A stretch of DNA of 64,000 nucleotides from Maribacter arenosus. Its GTDB lineage: Bacteria; Bacteroidota; Bacteroidia; Flavobacteriales; Flavobacteriaceae. The stretch is taken from positions 620,001 through 684,000 of the forward strand of contig NZ_JABTCG010000001.1 in NCBI RefSeq assembly GCF_014610845.1, in the 5' to 3' direction. The position numbers were made by a program, and so were the translations under genes. The notes under the pieces were generated by a model. It was not told the DNA's origin. It saw only the letters and a list, made by a program, of their open reading frames with translations, and searched no databases. The first letter of the stretch is position 1, and every line of letters starts with the position of its first letter. This document shows positions 50,190 to 60,824 of this stretch, piece after piece.

Positions 50190-53030
50190 ATGACAAACTA
50201 CGAGGAAAATATTGAGGTTAAAGGAGCCCGTGTGCATAACCTCAAGAACATCGACGTTACCATTCCAAGGGAAAAATTGGTGGTTATCACCGGTTTGTCC
50301 GGTAGCGGGAAGTCATCACTTGCCTTTGACACTATTTATGCCGAAGGGCAGCGCAGATATATCGAGACCTTTTCTGCCTATGCCAGACAGTTTTTAGGTG
50401 GATTGGAACGTCCTGATGTTGATAAAATCGATGGTCTTTCACCGGTTATCGCCATTGAACAGAAAACCACATCAAAATCCCCTAGGTCAACCGTAGGTAC
50501 AATTACCGAGATTTATGACTTTCTTAGGCTCCTCTATGCCCGTGCCGGGGATGCCTATAGTTATCTCACCGGAGAAAAAATGGTCAGTTATAACGATGAA
50601 CAAATAAAAGAACTGATCATAGCCGATTTTGAAGGCAAAAAGATAAACGTACTTGCCCCGATTATCAAATCGAGAAAGGGACATTACCGGGAATTGTTCG
50701 AGCAAATCGCCAAACAAGGTTTCGTGAAAGTCCGAATAGATGGGGAAATCAAGGATATTGTTAAGGGCATGAAGGTAGACCGTTACAAGACCCATGATAT
50801 TGAGATAGTCATTGATCGCCTTAGGATTAGTGAAAATTCAGAATTGGATAAACGCATGTCCGAAACCATAAATACGGCCATGTACAGCGGCGAAAATGTT
50901 TTATTGGTCCTGGAAGAAGGCAAAAATGAACCACGGTATTTCAGTCGAGACCTCATGTGTCCGACTTCAGGTATTTCATACCCCAATCCAGAGCCAAACA
51001 CCTTTTCCTTTAATTCACCCAAGGGCATGTGTAGCAAATGCAATGGTCTGGGTCACGTTTATGAGGTAAATGAGGTAAAGATCTTTCCAAACAAAAAGCT
51101 TTCAATCCACGCTGGTGGTATAGCACCTTTAGGACCCTATAAAAAATCCTGGGCCTTCAAACAAATAGAAACCATAGCCAAACGATTTGACTTTGAACTT
51201 TCGGAACCTATTGGCAAAATACCTGGTGAGGCTATAGAAGTGCTTTTAAACGGAGGTAAGGAGAGTTTTAACATTGAATCAAAAACGCTTGGTGTAAACC
51301 GTACTTATAAAATCGATTATGAAGGTATATCCAACTTCATAAAGAACCAGTTCGAAGAATCCGATTCTACTTCGATAAAACGATGGGCCAAGGAATATAT
51401 GGATAAGATATCCTGTCCGACCTGCATGGGCACAAGATTACGTCAAGAATCATTGAATTTTAAGATTAATGGGCGCAACATTGCCGAACTCGCCAACATG
51501 GATATTGCCGAATTGGCGGATTTCTTTAATCGTTTGGAAAGCAAACTTACGGGGAACCAATTGAGGATTGCTGAGGAAATCATAAAGGAAATAAAGACCC
51601 GCGTAAAATTTTTATTGGATGTAGGGCTCGATTATCTATCCTTGGACCGCAGTTCAAAATCACTTTCAGGTGGTGAGGCACAACGCATTCGTTTGGCCAC
51701 CCAAATAGGCACCCAATTGGTCGGGGTCCTCTATATCCTTGATGAACCTAGTATTGGTCTTCATCAAAGGGACAACAATCGCTTGATCAGTTCTTTAGAA
51801 GCGCTACGCGATATCGGTAATTCGATTATCGTTGTGGAACATGATCGGGATATGATCGAAAGGGCCGACCATGTCATAGATATGGGTCCAAAAGCCGGCC
51901 ATCATGGGGGTGAAATAATTTCAGAAGGCACACCAGCAGAATTAAAAAACCATCATACCCTTACGGCCGACTACATCACCGGAGTAAAAAAAATTGCCAC
52001 TCCCAAAAAACGTAGAAAAGGGAATGGTAAAAAAATAACGCTGTCAGGTTGTACCGGAAATAACCTTAAAAATATTACCATAGACATTCCTTTAGGTAAA
52101 ATGATCGGGGTTTCCGGGGTTTCCGGTAGTGGTAAATCCACTTTGATCAACGAAACACTTTATCCAATTATGAATGCCCATTATTTTAATGGCGTTCGGA
52201 AGCCCATGCCTTACAAATCCATAAAAGGTTTAGATTATATTGATAAGGTCATTGATATTAACCAAAGTCCAATAGGCAGGACCCCAAGGTCGAATCCGGC
52301 AACCTATACGGGTGTTTTCAGTGAAATACGTTCGCTATTTACCAAAACCCCTGAAGCGGCAATAAGGGGCTATAAACCGGGTCGATTTAGTTTTAATGTT
52401 AAAGGGGGAAGATGTGAGACCTGTCAGGGAGGTGGACTACGGGTAATAGAAATGAACTTTCTTCCCGATGTTTATGTAGAATGCGAAACCTGTAACGGAA
52501 AACGCTTTAATAGGGAGACCTTGGAAATCAGGTATAAAGGAAAATCGATTTCCGATGTGTTGGAGATGACCATTGATGATGCCGTCGATTTCTTTGAACT
52601 GATTCCCAAAATACATAGAAAGTTAAAGACCATTCAAGATGTAGGATTGGGGTATATATCATTAGGCCAACAATCTACTACCTTGTCGGGTGGCGAGGCT
52701 CAACGTATAAAATTAGCTACAGAACTGTCAAAAAGGGATACTGGCAATACTTTTTATATCTTGGACGAACCAACCACGGGTCTCCATTTTGAAGATATAC
52801 GGGTGTTGATGGAGGTTTTGAATAAATTAGTCGATAAAGGAAATACCGTTTTGGTGATAGAGCACAATTTGGACGTGATTAAAATGGTCGACCATATAAT
52901 CGATATTGGATATGAAGGGGGTCGCGGTGGTGGAATGGTCGTGGCCGAAGGTAGCCCAGAAGAGATTTGTAAAAATAAAAAAAGTTATACGGCGCAGTTT
53001 TTAAGTAAAGAATTGAATTTAAATTTGTAG
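50190..53030 (+). CDS. uvrA: Excinuclease ABC subunit A
   Basis: A 946-residue damage-recognition ATPase of nucleotide excision repair. Two ABC modules are complete: Walker A sites [14 protein letters not shown] near residue 31 and [14 protein letters not shown] near 645, signature motifs [16 protein letters not shown] and [16 protein letters not shown], and Walker [12 protein letters not shown] and [11 protein letters not shown]. Zinc modules appear as [25 protein letters not shown] and CETCQGGG to CETCNGKRF. Length is typical. It lies beside the LexA-like cassette but has its own promoter, without the GGA/TCC palindromes found there. Confidence 0.97.
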   Translation: MTNYEENIEVKGARVHNLKNIDVTIPREKLVVITGLSGSGKSSLAFDTIYAEGQRRYIETFSAYARQFLGGLERPDVDKIDGLSPVIAIEQKTTSKSPRSTVGTITEIYDFLRLLYARAGDAYSYLTGEKMVSYNDEQIKELIIADFEGKKINVLAPIIKSRKGHYRELFEQIAKQGFVKVRIDGEIKDIVKGMKVDRYKTHDIEIVIDRLRISENSELDKRMSETINTAMYSGENVLLVLEEGKNEPRYFSRDLMCPTSGISYPNPEPNTFSFNSPKGMCSKCNGLGHVYEVNEVKIFPNKKLSIHAGGIAPLGPYKKSWAFKQIETIAKRFDFELSEPIGKIPGEAIEVLLNGGKESFNIESKTLGVNRTYKIDYEGISNFIKNQFEESDSTSIKRWAKEYMDKISCPTCMGTRLRQESLNFKINGRNIAELANMDIAELADFFNRLESKLTGNQLRIAEEIIKEIKTRVKFLLDVGLDYLSLDRSSKSLSGGEAQRIRLATQIGTQLVGVLYILDEPSIGLHQRDNNRLISSLEALRDIGNSIIVVEHDRDMIERADHVIDMGPKAGHHGGEIISEGTPAELKNHHTLTADYITGVKKIATPKKRRKGNGKKITLSGCTGNNLKNITIDIPLGKMIGVSGVSGSGKSTLINETLYPIMNAHYFNGVRKPMPYKSIKGLDYIDKVIDINQSPIGRTPRSNPATYTGVFSEIRSLFTKTPEAAIRGYKPGRFSFNVKGGRCETCQGGGLRVIEMNFLPDVYVECETCNGKRFNRETLEIRYKGKSISDVLEMTIDDAVDFFELIPKIHRKLKTIQDVGLGYISLGQQSTTLSGGEAQRIKLATELSKRDTGNTFYILDEPTTGLHFEDIRVLMEVLNKLVDKGNTVLVIEHNLDVIKMVDHIIDIGYEGGRGGGMVVAEGSPEEICKNKKSYTAQFLSKELNLNL

Positions 53031-53101
53031 CTGGCTAAAGTAATCCAAGAGTATAAATCCAATACCCAATAGGTACTATTTTCTAAACGGGAATAAATAT
53101 A

Positions 53102-53788
53102 ATGAGAAAAGAACAGCATCATAAAGGTTGGAACGAAATAAAAACCAACGATTCATGGGCCATTTTTAAAATAATGGGCGAATTCGTCATGGGCTTTGAA
53201 AAAATGAGTGAAATAGGACCCTGCGTTTCCATTTTCGGTTCGGCGCGAACCAAGGAACATTCGGATTACTATAAACTCACCGTAAAAATTACCAAAAGCA
53301 TTGCAGAGGCTGGTTATGGGGTCATCACCGGTGGAGGCCCTGGCATAATGGAGGCAGGTAACCGTGGTGCCCATTTGGCAGGTGGTACTTCCGTTGGTTT
53401 GAATATAGACCTTCCTTTTGAACAGCATGACAACCCATATATAGATAGCGATAAAAGCCTAGACTTCGATTACTTTTTTGTAAGAAAGGTAATGTTCGTA
53501 AAGTATTCCCAGGGGTTTGTGGTTATGCCTGGTGGTTTTGGTACTTTGGATGAATTATTTGAGGCTATTACCCTGATACAAACCAATAAAATTGAAAAAT
53601 TCCCGATAATCCTGGTTGGCAGTAAGTTTTGGGGAGGTCTCATCGATTGGGTGAAGGGCACCATGCTCGAAGCCGGGAATATTAGTGCGCATGATTTGGA
53701 CTTGATAAAAGTAGTGGATACAGAAAATGAGGTTGTTGAAGTTTTGGATGATTTCTATAAAGGCAAATCCCTAAGCCCGAATTTCTAA
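53102..53788 (+). CDS. LOG-family Rossmann-fold protein (TIGR00730)
   Basis: A 228-residue protein of the LONELY GUY family. The motifs GGGPGIMEAGNRGAHLAGG and MPGGFGTLDELFEAITLIQTNKI (PGGxGTxxE) are the nucleotide-binding and catalytic sequences of cytokinin riboside 5'-monophosphate phosphoribohydrolases; many bacterial members hydrolyse AMP or related nucleotides. The gene is followed after 9 bases by the peptidase-like gene, on the same strand. Confidence 0.9.
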   Translation: MRKEQHHKGWNEIKTNDSWAIFKIMGEFVMGFEKMSEIGPCVSIFGSARTKEHSDYYKLTVKITKSIAEAGYGVITGGGPGIMEAGNRGAHLAGGTSVGLNIDLPFEQHDNPYIDSDKSLDFDYFFVRKVMFVKYSQGFVVMPGGFGTLDELFEAITLIQTNKIEKFPIILVGSKFWGGLIDWVKGTMLEAGNISAHDLDLIKVVDTENEVVEVLDDFYKGKSLSPNF

Positions 53789-53797
53789 ATTAGATCA

Positions 53798-56638
53798 TTG
53801 AAAAAGAAAATATATTTTAATTCCGTTTTTGGGGCATTAGCCTTTTTTATAAGTGTTACTGCGGCCTATTGTCAACATAGGAACATCCTTTCCGTGAGAT
53901 TGAACGGAGAGACCAAGGAATTGAATATACAACAGGAATTCATTTATCACAATTCTTCCAAGCATACCTTAAACCTACTTTATTTTAACGATTGGGCACA
54001 TGCCTACTCGAATAAAAATACGGGGCTGGCTAAACGATTTGCCGAGGAATTTAAAAAAAGCCTTCACCTCGCCCATGATGATGAACGTGGTAGAACAACC
54101 ATTCTAAGTGCGGTTGATGATGAATATCGAGGCCTGCAATGGGAACGTACGGTCGAAAAGGACATACTTAAAATCATCCTTAATAAACCTTTGCGACCAG
54201 GGGAAGAGGTGCAATTATTTTTGACGTACAACGTAAAATTACCTCCGGATAAATATACGACCTATGGTTATAATAATAGGGATGAGTACTATTTGAAAGA
54301 TTGGTACCTCTCCCCTGCCGTTTTTGATGGCAAGTGGCATTTATATTCCAATAAAGATCTCGGAGACCTCTATACAGATATTACCAGGACTACGGTAAAT
54401 TTTAGATATCCAGGTAACCTATTTTTAACAACGAATTATAGGAACCTAGGTACTTCCAGCTTTCCGAATGGTAAACAAACCCAATTAGAAGCCTTACAGC
54501 AAAAAAATTGTGAGATCGTGTTAAGTCCATTCCAAAAATTCAAAACACATGTCACACCTTATATGACCTTGGTCACCGACTTAGGGTCACCCAAATATGA
54601 CGATATTTCCCAAGGAATTTCTATTGATAAAGTATCTAGGTTCATTTATGACAACCTTGGTAAATATCCCCATGCACAATTATTGGTCAGTCAAAAGGAT
54701 TATGATGAGAGCCCGTTGTACGGACTAAACCAACTACCCTCCTTTGTAAGACCTTATGAAGAACAGTTTCAATTTGAAATGAAATTCTTAAAGACGGCAT
54801 TGAATAAATTCTTACAAGAGACGCTTTATCTCAATCCTAGAAAAGAACAATGGCTTAAGGATGCTATCTCAAATTATTTGATGATAGCGTATGTTGAAAC
54901 CTATTATCCCGATCAAAAACTACTTGGCAAACTTTCGAAGATTTGGGGCATTCGAGGTTTTAACCTAGCGAAGATGGACTTTAATGAGCAATATCCATTT
55001 TTATATATGCTAACGGCCCGGAAGAATCTGGACCAAGCACTACGGACCCCTAATGATTCATTGATAAAGTTTAACCAAAAAATAGCCAATAAGTACAAGG
55101 CGGGTATGGGGCTGTCCTATTTGGCCGATTACGTTGGCAAAGACAAAATTGATCAAAGCATTAAGACCTATTATAAACATTATTCACTGAATTCGGCCAA
55201 AGTCATCGATTTCGAATCCATATTAAAAAGATCCACGGATACCGATATCGATTGGTTTTTTAAAGATTACTTGTCAACGGCCAAAAAAATTGATTATAAA
55301 ATAAAGAAGATAACAAAGTTAGACGATTCCTTAAGGGTAACTATAAAAAACAAAGAAGGCACCAATGTTCCAATATCCCTCTTTGGCATTAAGAAAGACT
55401 CTGTGGTCTCAAAATATTGGTTTACCGATATCAGTGGCGAAAAAACATTTACCATTCCCAGAGGTGAAGAAGAACGAATGGTCCTGAATTATGACCATAA
55501 AATACCCGAGTTCAATGAAAGGGACAACTGGAAGTCCTTGAAAGGTTTTTTTTCCAGTAATAAGAAATTGCAATTCCGTTTTTTCAAGGATGCAGAAAAC
55601 CCATATTACAATCAAGTCTTCTATGTCCCCGTACTAAATTTCAACATTTATGACGGATGGAGCCCAGGGATGCGAATTTACAACAAGACCTTTTTAGAAA
55701 AACCATTTGTATATGACTTCGCCCCTTCCTATGCAATAAAGGAAAAATCCTTAGTAGGGTATGGCAAGTTCAACTATCGTAAGTATTTGAGTAAAAGTGG
55801 ACTCTATGTGGCCAATTATGGGTTAAGGGCATCAACATCACATTATCAGATAAATTCGAGATATTCGACCATTACCCCTTCAATTGCTTTTGGGTGGCGT
55901 CCTGAAAATTTGCGTTCGAATAAAAGGGATTTTGTCAGTTTACGCCATGTCAATGTATTTAGAAGTCTTGACGATAATCTTGAAAACATAGAAACAGACC
56001 CTGATTACAGCGTATTGAATGCTCGCTTTACCCATGTTGACAATGGCATTATCGATTACTTTTCTTGGTTTGCCGATGCCCAATACAGCGAAAACTTCAG
56101 TAAACTTTCCTTTGAACTAGAGTATAGGAAACTGTTTGAGAATAATAGACAATTCAATTTTAGGTTTTTCGCTGGTAAGTTTCTGAACAATACCATTGAA
56201 CCCAATGTCAGATTCTTTGATTTTGCCCTGGACCGACCGAGCGATTATCTCTTTGACTATAACTACTTGGGAAGGTCGGAGGAGACAGGGCTCTATAGCC
56301 AACAAATCATTATTGCAGAAGGGGGATTCAAATCCAAACTCCAGAACCCTTTTTCGAACAATTGGATGGCTACGGTAAATACAAGTATTAATGTTTGGCG
56401 ATGGGTTGAGTTCTACAGCGATATGGGATTTTTAAAACGTAAGAATGAAAAAGAAAGGTTGGTATATGACTCCGGCATTCGATTAAACCTTGTGACGGAC
56501 TACTTTGAACTGTATTTTCCTCTATACTCCAATAATGGCTGGGAAATCTCACAACCCAATTATGAGGAGAAAATTAGATTCATCATTACCTTAAGCCCCA
56601 GAACATTGACAGGGTTGTTTACTAGAAAATGGTTTTGA
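53798..56638 (+). CDS. Peptidase M1-like protein without zinc motif, fused to a probable beta-barrel
   Basis: A 946-residue exported protein starting at a TTG: only there does the signal peptide KKKIYFNSVFGALAFFISVTAAYCQ begin correctly, and a stop sits four codons upstream. Residues about 28-210 resemble the M1 N-terminal beta domain; about 270-480 the peptidase domain. Where HExxH and the downstream Glu should be, the sequence reads FLQETLYLNPRKEQWLKDAISNYLM (about 336-360), so the metal ligands are missing. Residues about 600-946 are alternating aromatic strands (FAPSYAIKEKSLVGYGKFNYRKYLSKSGLYVANYG) ending in KWF, like an outer-membrane barrel. It is probably a non-catalytic surface protein. 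Confidence 0.68.
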   Translation: MKKKIYFNSVFGALAFFISVTAAYCQHRNILSVRLNGETKELNIQQEFIYHNSSKHTLNLLYFNDWAHAYSNKNTGLAKRFAEEFKKSLHLAHDDERGRTTILSAVDDEYRGLQWERTVEKDILKIILNKPLRPGEEVQLFLTYNVKLPPDKYTTYGYNNRDEYYLKDWYLSPAVFDGKWHLYSNKDLGDLYTDITRTTVNFRYPGNLFLTTNYRNLGTSSFPNGKQTQLEALQQKNCEIVLSPFQKFKTHVTPYMTLVTDLGSPKYDDISQGISIDKVSRFIYDNLGKYPHAQLLVSQKDYDESPLYGLNQLPSFVRPYEEQFQFEMKFLKTALNKFLQETLYLNPRKEQWLKDAISNYLMIAYVETYYPDQKLLGKLSKIWGIRGFNLAKMDFNEQYPFLYMLTARKNLDQALRTPNDSLIKFNQKIANKYKAGMGLSYLADYVGKDKIDQSIKTYYKHYSLNSAKVIDFESILKRSTDTDIDWFFKDYLSTAKKIDYKIKKITKLDDSLRVTIKNKEGTNVPISLFGIKKDSVVSKYWFTDISGEKTFTIPRGEEERMVLNYDHKIPEFNERDNWKSLKGFFSSNKKLQFRFFKDAENPYYNQVFYVPVLNFNIYDGWSPGMRIYNKTFLEKPFVYDFAPSYAIKEKSLVGYGKFNYRKYLSKSGLYVANYGLRASTSHYQINSRYSTITPSIAFGWRPENLRSNKRDFVSLRHVNVFRSLDDNLENIETDPDYSVLNARFTHVDNGIIDYFSWFADAQYSENFSKLSFELEYRKLFENNRQFNFRFFAGKFLNNTIEPNVRFFDFALDRPSDYLFDYNYLGRSEETGLYSQQIIIAEGGFKSKLQNPFSNNWMATVNTSINVWRWVEFYSDMGFLKRKNEKERLVYDSGIRLNLVTDYFELYFPLYSNNGWEISQPNYEEKIRFIITLSPRTLTGLFTRKWF

Positions 56639-56748
56639 TCTCTTGGAATATTTTTATATAATGTGGTTTATTTTTGAATTAACTGATTATCTCCTAACAA
56701 ATTAGCGTGTTTATTGATGAAAATGAAATGATTAAACCAATTTCTGCA

Positions 56749-56779
56749 TTGCAAAATCCCTTACCGTTTGGTATTTTTG
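56749..56779 (+). promoter_or_regulatory. Promoter of the second fused E1 gene
   Basis: TTG (56749-56751) and TATTTTTG (56772-56779) are separated by 20 bases and both match the Bacteroidota consensus. The ATG is 21 bases downstream. Confidence 0.6.
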
Positions 56780-56800
56780 TAAAAATCGAAAATGCATTAA

Positions 56801-59212
56801 ATGGACCTCTCTCCTAAAACTAGTACTGATATTTCCTTTGATGATTTTAAAACCCAAATACTACAGGATTATAAATTGGCATTTTCAAGTCGAGTCTGTA
56901 GTATTTTAGGAAGAAAGGAAGTGCTGACTGGGAAGGCCAAATTTGGCATTTTCGGTGACGGCAAGGAACTTCCCCAATTGGCGATGGCACGATCTTTTAG
57001 AAATGGTGATTTTCGAAGTGGTTATTATAGGGATCAAACCTTTATGATGGCTTTAGGCCTATTGAATGCCAAAGAATTTTTTCATGGTCTCTATGCTACG
57101 GCCGATATTGATAAAGAACCCATGAGTGCAGGAAGGCAAATGGGGGGACATTTTTTAACCTATAGTTTAAATAAGGATGGTTCGTGGAAGAACTTGATCC
57201 AACAAAAAAACAGCAGCGCTGATATCTCTTGTACAGCCGGACAAATGCCCAGATTATTAGGTTTGGCACAAGCGTCTAAAGTATATCGAAACTTGCCTGA
57301 TCTAGATGCCTCTAACTTCTCCGATAATGGCAATGAGGTCGCTTGGGGAACCATTGGGAATGCCAGTACAAGCGAAGGGCTTTTTTTTGAAACGGTCAAT
57401 GCCGGCGGTGTACTTCAAGTACCTATGGTCATTAGTGTTTGGGACGATGGCTATGGCATTTCGGTACCAGCCAAATATCATACGACCAAAGAAGATATTT
57501 CAAAATTGCTCAGCGGTTTTCAAAGGGAAGATGACCTTCCGGGTTACGAGATTTTAAAAGTAAAAGGATGGGACTATACCGCCTTGATGCATACCTATGA
57601 GAATGCTTCGGACATTGCCAGGGAACAACATGTGCCTGTTATCATTCATGTGACCGAATTGACCCAACCTCAAGGACATTCCACTTCGGGGTCCCATGAA
57701 CGCTATAAAAGTTCGGAACGATTGCAATGGGAAAAAGAGTTTGATTGCAATGCCCGTTTTAGACAATGGATACTGGAATCGGGCATTGCAACCGACAAGG
57801 AATTAAGCGTCATTGAACGTGATATCCGTATTGCCGTACGAACAGCCAAAAAGGATGCTTGGTCTGAGTTTTTAGCGCCCCATAAGCACATGAAATCTTC
57901 CTTGATCGGAATATTGGAAAAAGTTGCTGTAAAAAGTGTAAACAAAAGGTTCATTACAAAACTCAAAAATGATCTTATTGCCATAGAGGAACCTGTAAAA
58001 AAGGATTTGGCCAAAATTTCTAGAAAAGCATTGCGCTATATTATTGGGGAGGATTTTGATGAAAGAAATGTATTGATCAATTGGGTAGATCAATTTTTGA
58101 AAAAAGAGCAACCAAAATACAGCGATTATCTTTATAGTGAAAATGCGAACAAGGCAACAAGCATTGAGGCGATACTGCCTACGTACGGCTCGGGATCAGA
58201 AAAGGTCGATGGTCGTGTGATCTTAAGGGATAATTTTGACAAAATATTCGAAAAATATCCTGAGGCTCTTGTTTTCGGTGAGGATAGTGGGGCTATTGGC
58301 GATGTAAACCAAGGTTTGGAAGGCCTACAAAAAAAGTATGGGGAAATTCGGGTTTCAGATACGGGTATTCGAGAGGCTACGATCATAGGGCAAGGTATCG
58401 GTTTGGCGCTAAGAGGCTTAAGACCAATAGCTGAGATACAATACCTTGACTACATATTTTATGCCATATCCCCCCTTACAGATGATTTGGCAACCATGCA
58501 TTATAGAACATACGGAAAACAAAAGGCACCGGTTATCGTAAGAACTAGAGGTCATCGATTGGAGGGTATATGGCATTCAGGATCTCAAATGGGTGGTCTT
58601 ATACACTTGCTTAGGGGAATGTATGTCATCGCCCCCAGAAATATGACCCAAGCAGCCGGATTTTATAACACCTTGATGAAAAGTGATGAACCTGCCTTGG
58701 TCATCGAAAGTTTGAACGGATATCGCATTAAAGAAAGAAAGCCTACGAACCTAGGCGAATTTTGTACTCCGATCGGTGTGGTCGAAACCTTGAAAACAGG
58801 AACTGATATTACATTGGTCTCTTATGGGTCCACTGTGCGGATTGTACTAAAGGTGGCCAGGGACCTTGCTGAATTCGGAATCGAAGCCGAGGTAATTGAC
58901 GCACAGACCCTGCTGCCGTTCGACATTAACCATGACACCGTTAAAAGTATTCAAAAAACAAATAGATTATTGGTCATTGATGAAGATGTTCCCGGAGGAT
59001 GTTCTGCATACTTAGTTCATGAAATTATAGAAAAACAGGGTGGTTATCAATATTTGGACAGTCCCCCACAGACCTTGACCGGTAAGGCACATAGACCGGC
59101 TTATGGTACAGATGGCGATTATTTTTCAAAACCCAATGCCGAGGATATTTTTGAAAAAGTGTACGACATTTTACATGAGGCTAGACCTTCTGACTTTCCT
59201 AAATTGAATTAG
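56801..59212 (+). CDS. Fused E1-type 2-oxoacid dehydrogenase, long divergent form
   Basis: An 803-residue fused alpha/beta E1. The alpha half contains MSAGRQMGGHFLTYSLNKDGS, then ISCTAGQMPRLLGLAQASK and the TPP-motif region GTIGNASTSEGLFFETVNAGG followed by VWDDGYGISVPAKYH; the beta half begins near residue 470 with VILRDNFDKIFEKYPEALVFGEDSGAIGDVNQGLEGLQKK and has VSDTGIREATIIGQGIGLALRGLRPI. In the TPP motif the usual Asp/Glu (GDG/GEG) is Asn and the usual Asn-Asn is Asp-Asp. It is longer than the 662-residue paralogue at 3438-5426. Substrate is probably a branched-chain or aromatic 2-oxoacid; not certain. Confidence 0.86.
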   Translation: MDLSPKTSTDISFDDFKTQILQDYKLAFSSRVCSILGRKEVLTGKAKFGIFGDGKELPQLAMARSFRNGDFRSGYYRDQTFMMALGLLNAKEFFHGLYATADIDKEPMSAGRQMGGHFLTYSLNKDGSWKNLIQQKNSSADISCTAGQMPRLLGLAQASKVYRNLPDLDASNFSDNGNEVAWGTIGNASTSEGLFFETVNAGGVLQVPMVISVWDDGYGISVPAKYHTTKEDISKLLSGFQREDDLPGYEILKVKGWDYTALMHTYENASDIAREQHVPVIIHVTELTQPQGHSTSGSHERYKSSERLQWEKEFDCNARFRQWILESGIATDKELSVIERDIRIAVRTAKKDAWSEFLAPHKHMKSSLIGILEKVAVKSVNKRFITKLKNDLIAIEEPVKKDLAKISRKALRYIIGEDFDERNVLINWVDQFLKKEQPKYSDYLYSENANKATSIEAILPTYGSGSEKVDGRVILRDNFDKIFEKYPEALVFGEDSGAIGDVNQGLEGLQKKYGEIRVSDTGIREATIIGQGIGLALRGLRPIAEIQYLDYIFYAISPLTDDLATMHYRTYGKQKAPVIVRTRGHRLEGIWHSGSQMGGLIHLLRGMYVIAPRNMTQAAGFYNTLMKSDEPALVIESLNGYRIKERKPTNLGEFCTPIGVVETLKTGTDITLVSYGSTVRIVLKVARDLAEFGIEAEVIDAQTLLPFDINHDTVKSIQKTNRLLVIDEDVPGGCSAYLVHEIIEKQGGYQYLDSPPQTLTGKAHRPAYGTDGDYFSKPNAEDIFEKVYDILHEARPSDFPKLN

Positions 59213-59366
59213 GAACTATAAATGCATTTTAAGGTTTATTAGTAAAGACAATCATTAGGAAATATAACACAAATAGCATTATTTTTCTAATTGATAATTT
59301 TAAACGTTACCTGGATTATTATTGGCAAAGAGCATTTACAGCGTTAAGCAAGATTTAATCTTCTTT

Positions 59367-59395
59367 TTGGTTTAATCAAAAATTTGGTACATTTA
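59367..59395 (+). promoter_or_regulatory. Promoter of the DoxX gene
   Basis: TTG (59367-59369) and TACATTTA (59388-59395) are separated by 18 bases, one mismatch from TAnnTTTG, and precede the ATG at 59419 by 23 bases. Confidence 0.5.
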
Positions 59396-59418
59396 GAGGC
59401 TTTCAAATTTTACACTTT

Positions 59419-59796
59419 ATGAAAAACAACCTTCAGTCCCATATCGGATTGGCATTCCTTAGAATAGTGCCTTCCATAATGTTGCTAACACATGGTCTTC
59501 CTAAATTTCAGAAATTGATCAGTGGTGATTTTGAATTCGGAGATCCCATCGGAATTGGCGCGACCCCTTCCCTATTCCTTGCGGTCATTGGAGAATTCAT
59601 TTGCCCCATTCTTGTAATCATCGGTTTCAAGACCAGGTGGATGGCTGTTCCCCCGGCAATAACCATGGCGGTTGCTGGTTTTATTGTTCATTCAGCCGAT
59701 CCGTTTGGCACAAAGGAAAAGGCATTTCTATTTTTGACTTTCTTTATAGCCATTATGCTTTTAGGCCCAGGCAAATTTAGTATCGATAGGAAGTAG
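59419..59796 (+). CDS. DoxX-family membrane protein
   Basis: A 125-residue protein with four transmembrane segments. The family pattern is seen in LAFLRIVPSIMLLTHGLPKFQKL (Arg and the His-Gly element), FLAVIGEFICPILVIIGFKTRWMAVPPAITMAVA and the C-terminal hydrophobic segment. DoxX-type proteins are linked to quinone or redox stress functions, but their role is often unclear. Its stop codon abuts that of the convergent holA. Confidence 0.85.
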   Translation: MKNNLQSHIGLAFLRIVPSIMLLTHGLPKFQKLISGDFEFGDPIGIGATPSLFLAVIGEFICPILVIIGFKTRWMAVPPAITMAVAGFIVHSADPFGTKEKAFLFLTFFIAIMLLGPGKFSIDRK

Positions 59797-60798
59797 TTAA
59801 AAGATCTTTGCCAAAAGTTCTTTCAATAAATCGGATGGTGGAAGGGCATTGGCCCCTACTCCTTTTCCCTTGAGGTCCATTTCGCGCAAATGCGAAATGA
59901 TCGAGCTCACCTCTTTCATGGAGTAATGTTTTGCAGCGACTTGATATTCACCTACAAAATAAGGGTTTATTCGAAGGGCACTGGCCACATTCTTTGGAGA
60001 ATGGTCATTTAAACCATGGTATTGTAATAACTGTGAAAAAAAGTTATAAAGCAGGGTTATGGTCAATACGAAGGGGTTGTCTTTTGGATTTTGGGAAAAA
60101 TAGTTGATTATTTTAGACGCCTTTAATATATCTCTTTCCCCTATCGCTTTCTTGAGTTCAAAATTATTATAGTCCTTGCTAATACCGATATGTTCCTCTA
60201 TGTGATCCGGGGTTATCTGACTTTCCTTGGGTAATATCAAAGTAAGTTTGTCCAATTCTTTGCTTATTCTACTTAAATCCGTTCCCAAATTTTCAACCAG
60301 CAAGAGCGCTGCTTTATGGGATATGCTATACCCTTTACCATGTAGAACTTTACGCAGCCATTCCGAGACTTGGTTTTCATATAGTTTCTTGCTCTCGAAG
60401 AGGACCCCATTCTTTTGGACCGACTTATATAATTTCTTCCGTTTGTCCAGTTTCTTGTATTTGTAACAGATGACGAGTACGGTCGTCGGTTGGGGATTTT
60501 CGGCATAATCGACCAATTGCTCAATGGTTCTTGACAGTTCCTGTGCCTCTTTTACTATCACCACTTGGCGTTCGGACATCATTGGATAGCGTTTGGCATT
60601 CGCTACAATATCATCGATCGTGGTCTCTTTGCCATACAGCACCATTTGGTTAAAGCCTTTCTCCTCTTCAGTCAAAACATTTTTCTCAATAAATTGGGAT
60701 ATTTGATCAATATAGTAAGGCTCTTCCCCGAAAAGAAAGTAGAAAGGACTTATATTCCCATTTCGAATATCTGCAACTATTTGTTTTACTTCATCCAT
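59797..60798 (-). CDS. holA: DNA polymerase III subunit delta
   Basis: A 333-residue clamp-loader subunit. The start PFYFLFGEEPYYIDQISQFIEKNVLTEEEKGFNQMVLYGKE has the nucleotide-binding-like fold without a working Walker site, as in HolA. The middle KLILPKESQITPDHIEEHIGIS and the C-terminal block LREMDLKGKGVGANALPPSDLLKELLAKIF follow the family order. It opens the beta sliding clamp for loading. The gene is divergent from the HsdR_N-type gene across 26 bases. Confidence 0.9.
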   Translation of the reverse strand: MDEVKQIVADIRNGNISPFYFLFGEEPYYIDQISQFIEKNVLTEEEKGFNQMVLYGKETTIDDIVANAKRYPMMSERQVVIVKEAQELSRTIEQLVDYAENPQPTTVLVICYKYKKLDKRKKLYKSVQKNGVLFESKKLYENQVSEWLRKVLHGKGYSISHKAALLLVENLGTDLSRISKELDKLTLILPKESQITPDHIEEHIGISKDYNNFELKKAIGERDILKASKIINYFSQNPKDNPFVLTITLLYNFFSQLLQYHGLNDHSPKNVASALRINPYFVGEYQVAAKHYSMKEVSSIISHLREMDLKGKGVGANALPPSDLLKELLAKIF

Positions 60799-60824
60799 CC
60801 AAAAAAAATCATCAAATTTGTTCT

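Noticed and set aside
60813-60820. CAAATTTG palindrome between holA and the HsdR_N-type gene as a second divergent promoter
   Set aside because: It deviates from TAnnTTTG on both strands and lies only 5 bases before the plus-strand ATG, too close for a leader.
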